A DNA stretch of 7,059 bases, taken from NCBI GenBank assembly GCA_905614375.1, contig CAJQSP010000082.1:1-7059 (forward strand), given 5' to 3'. This stretch comes from an uncultured Dehalococcoidales bacterium (GTDB lineage: Bacteria > Chloroflexota > Dehalococcoidia > UBA1151 > UBA1328). Position 1 is the stretch's first letter; each line of letters begins with the position of its first letter. The position numbers and the translations under genes are program-made. Positions 1-5,057 of the stretch are shown here, piece after piece. The notes under the pieces are model-generated. The model was not told the origin of the DNA. It ran no database searches and saw only the letters and a program-made list of their open reading frames with translations.

Positions 1-24
1 TAATACGGAGGCGTGCACAGCGAT

Positions 25-39
25 GGCGCTTTTGGCGCC
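25..39. other. Small hairpin downstream of the GH4 gene
   Basis: GGCGC (25-29) and GCGCC (35-39) can form a 5-bp GC stem with a 5-base loop, about 37 bases past the stop codon of the leftward GH4 gene. On the minus strand no T-run follows, so it is at best a weak or Rho-assisted terminator. Nothing else recognisable lies in bases 1-75. A leftward frame opening with ATG at 43-41 runs off the window edge, but it is too short to judge. Confidence 0.2.
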
Positions 40-75
40 GCATAGATTTGATCTTCTCTAAGTTCTTAGACCTCG

Positions 76-1362
76 TTACGAGTAGGCAGCCAATTCGGTG
101 CCGTGGGCCGTCCACATCTCATCAAACATCTCTCGTATCTCACCTAGCGACAGTACCGCCGAAGTAAGCGGATCAAGGGCGATGGCATGGAACGCTGCTT
201 CCTTGTCACCGTCGAGAATCGCCTGTGTTGCCAACTGCTGTACCGCCTGATTAGATCGACTCAATGCAGCAAGTTGCCCCGGAAGTTCTCCAACTGCCAT
301 TGGGTGGAAGCCGAGCTTGTCTATGAGAATCGGAACTTCGACGCTACTCAAGTTGAGCAGATTATCGATAAGACCCTCGTTGGGCACGTTCCCGTTGATC
401 ACGGTGGGGCGATCCGATTCCATCGCCTCGATAATTCGGCATGCGTACTCTTCTGAGGGAGTAGCAGTAAGTTTCTTGTCCGAATTAATGTCTTCCAGAA
501 TCTTCGTTGCGTTACCGTCATCCCGAGTCTCATATTGCTGCAGATACTGTGGAATCTGGTCCAAATTGAAATCTTCAATCGTCTCTTCGTTCGTGCGGAA
601 GTACGGTGTGTATTCCGACATGTGCCGAGTCGACTCTGTCACGAAATATCCGAACTGCTTCATCACTTCGAATCGCACAGTATCACGTGAGAATATCTCT
701 GGGTTATTCATCGCTTCAATCAGTTGTGGATAGGCGTCCTGTCCATCGACTTCGAGTCGTAGGAACCATGCGAGGTGGTTGATCCCAGCAACCCAACCTT
801 TCACGCGATCTGGCGATACACCCATGTAGTCGGCGAGATCGAGGGTGGTGCGCTGAACACTGTGGCAAAGACCAATCGTCGGCACTGAAGTGGCTTCAGC
901 GATTGCCCAGCAAGCGATCGCCATCGGGTTTGTATAGTTGAGCAGCGTGGCATCGGGAGCAACGTCCTCGATGTCCTCGCAGATATCCATAAGAACAGGG
1001 GCGGTACGAAGCGCCTTGAAAACACCACCTGGTCCGACAGTGTCGCCGACCGACTGATCAACGCCGTACTTCAATGGAATTGCGATATCGCGTTCGTAGC
1101 TGTCGCCAACACGAATGGTCGTAAGAACGTAGTTGGAACCGTCGAGCGCCTCACGCCGATCTGAGGTGGTCTCTATCTTGATATTTGTTCCGGTATCGCG
1201 AACGAGCCTGTTAGCGTACTTGCTCATCAATGCGAGCCGTTCAGAATTGTTGTCCATCAACGAAACGGTCGAATCGGAAAGTTCAGGCATACACACGATG
1301 TCTTGTAGCAGGCGACGTGCGAACGTCGCGCTGCCCGCGCCGATAAGAGAAATCTTTGCCAC
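76..1362 (-). CDS. Glycoside hydrolase family 4 enzyme, probable alpha-galactosidase/alpha-glycosidase
   Basis: A cytoplasmic glycosidase of family GH4, which cleaves glycosides by an NAD- and Mn-dependent oxidation-elimination route. The 428 residues match the usual family length (about 430-480). Visible motifs in order: N-terminal Rossmann loop IGAGSATF (7-14), acidic residue D37 in LMDNN, GDTVGPGG (106-113), NYTNP (142-146), the metal-binding CHSVQ (C166-Q170), GINHLAW with the second metal ligand H196, and STRHMSEYTPYFR (244-256). CHSV is, as I recall, the signature of the alpha-galactosidase branch rather than the 6-phospho-glycosidase branches, so an unphosphorylated substrate is likely; exact sugar specificity is uncertain (alpha-glucosidase or alpha-glucuronidase are alternatives). 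The start is GTG at 1362, with AAGGA 10 bases upstream (plus-strand 1373-1377). It is the last gene of the leftward cluster, 79 bases after the PEPCK-like gene. No frameshift or missing key motif was seen. Confidence 0.9.
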   Translation of the reverse strand: MAKISLIGAGSATFARRLLQDIVCMPELSDSTVSLMDNNSERLALMSKYANRLVRDTGTNIKIETTSDRREALDGSNYVLTTIRVGDSYERDIAIPLKYGVDQSVGDTVGPGGVFKALRTAPVLMDICEDIEDVAPDATLLNYTNPMAIACWAIAEATSVPTIGLCHSVQRTTLDLADYMGVSPDRVKGWVAGINHLAWFLRLEVDGQDAYPQLIEAMNNPEIFSRDTVRFEVMKQFGYFVTESTRHMSEYTPYFRTNEETIEDFNLDQIPQYLQQYETRDDGNATKILEDINSDKKLTATPSEEYACRIIEAMESDRPTVINGNVPNEGLIDNLLNLSSVEVPILIDKLGFHPMAVGELPGQLAALSRSNQAVQQLATQAILDGDKEAAFHAIALDPLTSAVLSLGEIREMFDEMWTAHGTELAAYS

Positions 1363-1405
1363 TGTCTTTTGTTCCTTGTGTTATTACGAATGAAAATTTG
1401 TCAGT

Positions 1406-1433
1406 TCGGACTCCGACCACACGATTGGTGTGG
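1406..1433 (-). other. Stem-loops in the PEPCK-like/GH4 gap
   Basis: The 79-base gap holds a perfect 6-bp stem, CCACAC (1417-1422) with GTGTGG (1428-1433) and a 5-base loop. Next to it is a short dyad, TCGG/CCGA, around 1406-1416. On the leftward transcript these lie just after the PEPCK-like stop codon and are not followed by a U-run. An mRNA processing or stabilising structure, or weak attenuation before the GH4 gene, is possible; no function is shown by the sequence. Confidence 0.3.
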
Positions 1434-1441
1434 GCATCAAA

Positions 1442-3628
1442 CTAGGCTTCGGATGGCGCTATCGTTTCGATATTTCTGCGAAATCTTGTGTGTGCGTCGA
1501 GAAACTCATCCGGCATATCAGGGTAATTCGCCAAGAATCTGTCACGCCTTTCGAGTTCACCAACCCACGCTTCTGGATCTATATGAAACAACGCGTTGAC
1601 GGCTGACTCAGATACATCACGGTGAAGCTCGGTACGGACTTCATTGGCTTCATCGTCGGATAATCCGAGCCACTGCTCGAAAGATAAGAAGTTTTCTGGA
1701 ATTCGCCCCACGGCTGTCGCCTTAAAATCAGTGCTGGAGTTTCGAGAGCGGAGAACCCAAAGTATTTCGAGAATATTCCATCCGTACCCAGGCCAGATGA
1801 AATCGGACTTACGCTGTTGGTAGGCCTCTTCGAGACCCAGATTTTCCAGTTGATCCTCAAACGCCGACCAGCGTAGGAAGTAGTTCACGTGTGCGAAGGT
1901 TGGCACTTTGTCTCGAGATCGGTGAATGACATCCAACCAGTTTTCGATGTAGTCAGTTTCCGAAGGTCCGAAAAATGCCCCCATCGTCATAGGATCTGGG
2001 CCAAATTTGCCGTCTGCTCCATCGACAGCCGCAGTCTTTACAACTCCCAATACAAAACCGTCGTAAAGTCCGTCCACCGAATTATCGATAATACGAACAA
2101 GGGGTTCCCGGTATGGAAGCCGCCCCCCGAACAGGATCGCGCTAATCGGAACACCCGATTGGTGTTCGCATAGTGGATCGAGATTTGAAACGTTGTTTTC
2201 AACTGATCCTTGGTTGAATTTTTTCAACGGTGACGCGAATCGACTGTTCGGATGCGCCCAGGGGAAGTCCCCACTACGCTGCTGCGAGACTGGTCGGTCT
2301 TCGATCGCCTCGCCTTTGTAATCGATCCAATCGGCAAGATCGTCCGGAAACGGTTCACCATTCCCTTCGTACCAGATCCGCCGTGTATTGGTATTGAACC
2401 CGACATTGGTCCATATCGTCCCGCTTCCGGAGCTCACGGCCGACACCAGGTTCGGGGCCGTATCAAATCTGGTATCAATTGCAACTCCGAAACATCCGGC
2501 CTCAGGATTCATCGCGTACAACTGATCATCTTCACCGACATACATCCATGCGATGTCGTCCCCCAAAAAAGTAACTTCAAACCGATTGCTGAGTGATTCC
2601 GGAACTGCCATTGCAGCCGTGTTGGTTTTCCCCGACGCGCTTGGGTAGGCGGCTACCACGTACTCTGACTTATCCAGAAGTTTGTCGCGGACGCCGATGA
2701 TCATCATTTGCTCGGCTAGCCACCTATTTTTCTGAGCATCTGCTGAGGCAAGCCGGAGCCCGTGTGCAATCTTGCCTAATAATGCATTGCCACCGTAAGC
2801 CGATCCGTGATGGACGATGAATCTGGTGTCGGGAAATGTCACGAACCAGCGATCGTCGGTCTCGTCGTTCGTTCTACTTAGAGTGTCGAGATTTCCAGTG
2901 ATGTTGACAGCTCTGACAAATGCCTTGCCGATTTCGACATCATTAAGTGTGGCTAGACCACACGATTCTTTTTGCTTTTTGACTGAAGCATATATCAGAT
3001 CCAAAGCGAACGATCCGGTCCGCGTCATTCGCAACATGTTCAGTGCCACGTAGCGGCTATCAGTCAACTCAATGCCCAGACCATACTTGCTCCCGATCGG
3101 ATGCTCCGGGTGATTGCTCATCATGTAAGGGATTGCGTAAAGGGTTTTGTTTTCCGACGCACCTTGTGTGAGTGATCGGACTTTGTACCAAGCCTCATCG
3201 TGCTGTAGCCAGTTGTTTAGTCTGCCGCGTCCCTGAATCGAGTTTGTTGCGACAAAAGTTCGCTCTACAGTACGCGCCGTATCCGCCGGGTGAGATCTCG
3301 CCCAGTACGTGCCAGTTGGGGCGTTGTTTTGGTCGATGATTTCGACCAATTCGCCGGCATCGATCGATTCTCGAACAAGTCGTTGGTCGTGAAGTCTGAT
3401 CTCATCTGGTGTTCCAGTGATCAATTCCACTCGTTCAGCGCTGGTCCATTGGGCCCATTCAAGAACAAAGTCGAGAACTTCAGGTGTTGTAGAGAGTTGC
3501 TGGAGAACCTCGGGATCTAGAATTTGATCCCGAGAATTTTGTTTCGTCATTGGGAATATTTCAGTACTGGAGCAGTGCGAAGTGCCGTTGAACACTCCAC
3601 CGGGTCCAACGGTGCCGGCCACTGTCAT
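1442..3628 (-). CDS. GTP-type PEP carboxykinase (PckG) family protein with altered metal site
   Basis: Homologous over its length to GTP-dependent phosphoenolpyruvate carboxykinase, which converts oxaloacetate and GTP to PEP, GDP and CO2. Retained (vertebrate numbering in brackets): R119 (R87), Y278 (Y235) in AYGGNALLGK, P-loop K334/T335 (K290/T291), D357/D358 (D310/D311) in LGDDIAWM, F380 (F333), HPNSR with R463 (R405), FGGR with R503 (R436), F610/W612/N618 (F525/W527/N533). Lost: metal ligand K244 is I287, metal ligand H264 is Q307, and reactive C288 is S332. At 728 residues (702 from the internal Met27) it is longer than the usual 600-620, with an extra segment of about 18 residues at 585-609 beside the guanine site and a shortened lid loop near 531-541. 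The upstream ATG at 3628 is favoured because it overlaps the dehydratase stop (ATGA) and has AGAGGG 9 bases before it; Met27 (3550) has no clear ribosome site. The fold is certain; PEPCK activity is doubtful. Confidence 0.88.
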   Translation of the reverse strand: MTVAGTVGPGGVFNGTSHCSSTEIFPMTKQNSRDQILDPEVLQQLSTTPEVLDFVLEWAQWTSAERVELITGTPDEIRLHDQRLVRESIDAGELVEIIDQNNAPTGTYWARSHPADTARTVERTFVATNSIQGRGRLNNWLQHDEAWYKVRSLTQGASENKTLYAIPYMMSNHPEHPIGSKYGLGIELTDSRYVALNMLRMTRTGSFALDLIYASVKKQKESCGLATLNDVEIGKAFVRAVNITGNLDTLSRTNDETDDRWFVTFPDTRFIVHHGSAYGGNALLGKIAHGLRLASADAQKNRWLAEQMMIIGVRDKLLDKSEYVVAAYPSASGKTNTAAMAVPESLSNRFEVTFLGDDIAWMYVGEDDQLYAMNPEAGCFGVAIDTRFDTAPNLVSAVSSGSGTIWTNVGFNTNTRRIWYEGNGEPFPDDLADWIDYKGEAIEDRPVSQQRSGDFPWAHPNSRFASPLKKFNQGSVENNVSNLDPLCEHQSGVPISAILFGGRLPYREPLVRIIDNSVDGLYDGFVLGVVKTAAVDGADGKFGPDPMTMGAFFGPSETDYIENWLDVIHRSRDKVPTFAHVNYFLRWSAFEDQLENLGLEEAYQQRKSDFIWPGYGWNILEILWVLRSRNSSTDFKATAVGRIPENFLSFEQWLGLSDDEANEVRTELHRDVSESAVNALFHIDPEAWVGELERRDRFLANYPDMPDEFLDAHTRFRRNIETIAPSEA

Positions 3629-3643
3629 CCGGCAAATCCCTCT
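3613..3643 (-). promoter_or_regulatory. Translational-coupling site: ATGA overlap, SD and start-codon hairpin
   Basis: The dehydratase TGA (3627-3625) overlaps the ATG of the next gene (3628-3626). AGAGGG on the minus strand (plus 3638-3643) lies 9 bases upstream and is a fair Shine-Dalgarno site. TGCCGG and CCGGCA (plus 3629-3634 and 3613-3618) form a 6-bp GC-rich stem whose 10-base loop contains the start and stop codons. Ribosomes terminating on the dehydratase would open it, which fits coupled translation of the two proteins in similar amounts. Confidence 0.5.
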
Positions 3644-4800
3644 ATAGCGAATCGCTCGAGCGCGTCAGGATCCAGGTTGACTCCTAGTCCAGGTTTGTCA
3701 GGAATGTAGAGATGACCCTCGCGGATATCCAACGGTTCATCAATGAACTGGTTGTAGTCGCTTAAATCGTAACGACCCGTTTCCAGCTTGTAGAAGTTGG
3801 GTACAGTCATCATTACTTGCGCTCCGGCCATAACGTTGACGGGCCCGCTTGCATCGTGTGGTGAGATCGGAACATAGTATGACTCGGCGAGTGTGGCGAT
3901 CTTCTTCAGTTCACTGATTCCACCTGTCCACGTGACGTCTGGCATGACGAAGTCCGCAAGTTCGTTCTCGAAAATATCAACGAACTCCCAGCGGGTGAAA
4001 AGGCGTTCTCCCACCGAGATCTTGGCGTTGATCTTCTCTCGAACCTGCCGGAGTGCATGGTTGCTTTCTACCGGAACGGGCTCTTCAAACCAAAAAATGT
4101 TCGATTCCTCTAGCCCTAAGCACAGATCGATCGCAGTAGGAACGTTGTACTTACCGTGAGCGTCGATAAGCAGCTCAGGACCTGGGCCCACTTCTTCTCG
4201 GATTGCGGCCGTGATCTCCCATGCTTCTTCCATCCCTTGCCGGCTCAACTGGCCATCAATATAGTGTGCGTTACCTTCGGGAATGTTGTGCATCATCGGG
4301 TCGAACTTGAACGCAGAGTAACCGGCATCCACTATTGCTCGGGCATCTTTTGCAGCCTGAATTGGATCGGTGGTGCTGGGAGGGTGGGTGTACAACGCAA
4401 TTCGGTCCCGAACTGGTCCACCCATGAGCATGTAGATTGGCAGATTGAGTGCTTTGCCCTGAATGTCCCAAAGTGCAATGTCGATTGCACTTGCTGTTGC
4501 AGATACTGCCCCTCTCGTCCCCACATATGTCATAGTCCTGACGTTGTCGATCCAGATTCTTTCAATGTGAGCTGGATCCCTACCGATCAAAGTGCTACCG
4601 ACCTCGCGGATCATGTGGGCGACCGAACGATTACCAACAACACCAGGATAGGTCGTCACCTCACCCCAGCCCGTAATTCCTTCATCGGTATCTACTTGGC
4701 AAAAGAGGAGTTCATTCTTGTTGTCTACTGAAGGTTCTTCCCCTGGTCTGATGCTCCACGGAACTTGTATGATCCACGGTCGGACGGCTGTAATTTTCAA
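3625..4800 (-). CDS. Enolase-superfamily acid-sugar dehydratase (mandelate racemase/D-galactonate dehydratase-like)
   Basis: A cytoplasmic Mg-dependent enzyme of the mandelate racemase subgroup, expected to remove water from an aldonate-type sugar acid to give a 2-keto-3-deoxy acid. The 391 residues are full length: N-terminal capping domain (about 1-125), then the TIM-like barrel. Key residues: K165-F-D167 on the second barrel strand; metal ligands D213 (IDAHG), E239 (FEEP) and E265 (GERLF); the D288/H315 dyad (MPDV and ISPH); and E340 (LETG). The D-x-H pattern with H215 and the GERLFTRWEF block resemble D-galactonate and mannonate dehydratases more than racemases. The start codon is TTG at 4800, chosen because GGAG lies 7 bases upstream (plus 4808-4811) and MKITAV is a typical family N-terminus. 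First gene of the leftward cluster, overlapping the PEPCK-like gene by four bases. The exact substrate cannot be read from sequence; galactonate would suit the GH4 neighbour. Confidence 0.87.
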   Translation of the reverse strand: MKITAVRPWIIQVPWSIRPGEEPSVDNKNELLFCQVDTDEGITGWGEVTTYPGVVGNRSVAHMIREVGSTLIGRDPAHIERIWIDNVRTMTYVGTRGAVSATASAIDIALWDIQGKALNLPIYMLMGGPVRDRIALYTHPPSTTDPIQAAKDARAIVDAGYSAFKFDPMMHNIPEGNAHYIDGQLSRQGMEEAWEITAAIREEVGPGPELLIDAHGKYNVPTAIDLCLGLEESNIFWFEEPVPVESNHALRQVREKINAKISVGERLFTRWEFVDIFENELADFVMPDVTWTGGISELKKIATLAESYYVPISPHDASGPVNVMAGAQVMMTVPNFYKLETGRYDLSDYNQFIDEPLDIREGHLYIPDKPGLGVNLDPDALERFAIEGFAG

Positions 4801-4870
4801 TTTCTGACTCCAGCTGTTTCATACGGTCTTAGAACCGGCACTAACCGCTTCCAATCCGTTAAGAGCGGTC

Positions 4871-4892
4871 ACGGTATCATGAAATATACCGT
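4871..4892. promoter_or_regulatory. Candidate operator, inverted repeat ACGGTAT-N8-ATACCGT
   Basis: Perfect 7-bp arms (4871-4877 and 4886-4892) are separated by 8 bases. The size suits a dimeric helix-turn-helix repressor. It lies 71 bases upstream of the dehydratase start, just downstream of the proposed leftward -10, where a bound protein would block the operon. No regulator gene is in the window, so the cognate factor is unknown. Confidence 0.45.
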
Positions 4893-4894
4893 AA

Positions 4895-4913
4895 TAGATA
4901 TAATCTATATCTA
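4895..4913. promoter_or_regulatory. Candidate operator, palindrome TAGATATA-atc-TATATCTA
   Basis: Perfect 8-bp arms (4895-4902 and 4906-4913) flank 3 bases, beginning only 2 bases after the preceding inverted repeat. It overlaps the proposed leftward -10 and sits about 14 bases from the rightward -35, so one bound dimer could affect both directions. AT-richness makes chance palindromes more likely, which lowers confidence. Confidence 0.4.
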
Positions 4914-4933
4914 GTTGTGAAACCGGTTGACAA
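4904..4933 (-). promoter_or_regulatory. Possible leftward promoter for the dehydratase operon
   Basis: On the minus strand TTGTCA (plus 4928-4933, 5 of 6 to the -35 consensus) is followed after 18 bases by TATAGA (plus 4904-4909, 4 of 6 to the -10). The expected transcript would start near 4897, about 100 bases before the TTG start codon. The -10 falls inside the 19-base palindrome. Other AT-rich hexamers nearby could serve instead. Confidence 0.25.
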
Positions 4934-4953
4934 GGTAATTATGTTGTAATAAT
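4927..4953 (+). promoter_or_regulatory. Probable rightward promoter for the binding-protein gene
   Basis: A perfect -35 TTGACA (4927-4932) is followed after 15 bases by AATAAT (4948-4953, 5 of 6 to TATAAT); TAATCT at 4950 with 17-base spacing is the alternative. The transcript would begin near 4960, leaving a leader of roughly 98 bases. The -35 overlaps the proposed leftward -35, giving a back-to-back arrangement. Confidence 0.4.
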
Positions 4954-5014
4954 CTCACAATTCTTCAATTGCGTCATGTTCACACCATTAGAATGCAGTT
5001 GGAAATGATATATT

Positions 5015-5044
5015 CCACCATGTAGGTGGTACATCTTATAGATG
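5015..5044 (+). other. Overlapping small stem-loops in the binding-protein leader
   Basis: Three short stems lie just before the ribosome site: CCACC/GGTGG (5015-5019 with 5025-5029), ATGTA/TACAT (5020-5024 with 5030-5034) and CATCT/AGATG (5032-5036 with 5040-5044). The first two exclude each other, as do the second and third. The third reaches the first G of GGAG (5044-5047). The stems are only 5 bp each, so a regulatory role is a possibility only; it matches no riboswitch class I know. Confidence 0.22.
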
Positions 5045-5057
5045 GAGAAAATGTTTC

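Noticed and set aside
4156..4731. Rightward open frame of 191 codons opposite the dehydratase
   Set aside because: It lies fully antisense to a gene with intact enolase-superfamily motifs, is Cys/His rich in the manner of shadow frames, and shows no recognisable domain.
4690..4824. Leftward ORF of about 37 residues opening at ATG 4824 (MKQLESEIENYS...)
   Set aside because: It overlaps the dehydratase start in another frame, ends early, and its internal GGAG is better explained as the ribosome site of the TTG-started dehydratase.
4976..5008. Ten-codon upstream ORF (MFTPLECSWK) in the binding-protein leader
   Set aside because: There is no Shine-Dalgarno sequence before it and no regulatory codon run; it is likely chance.
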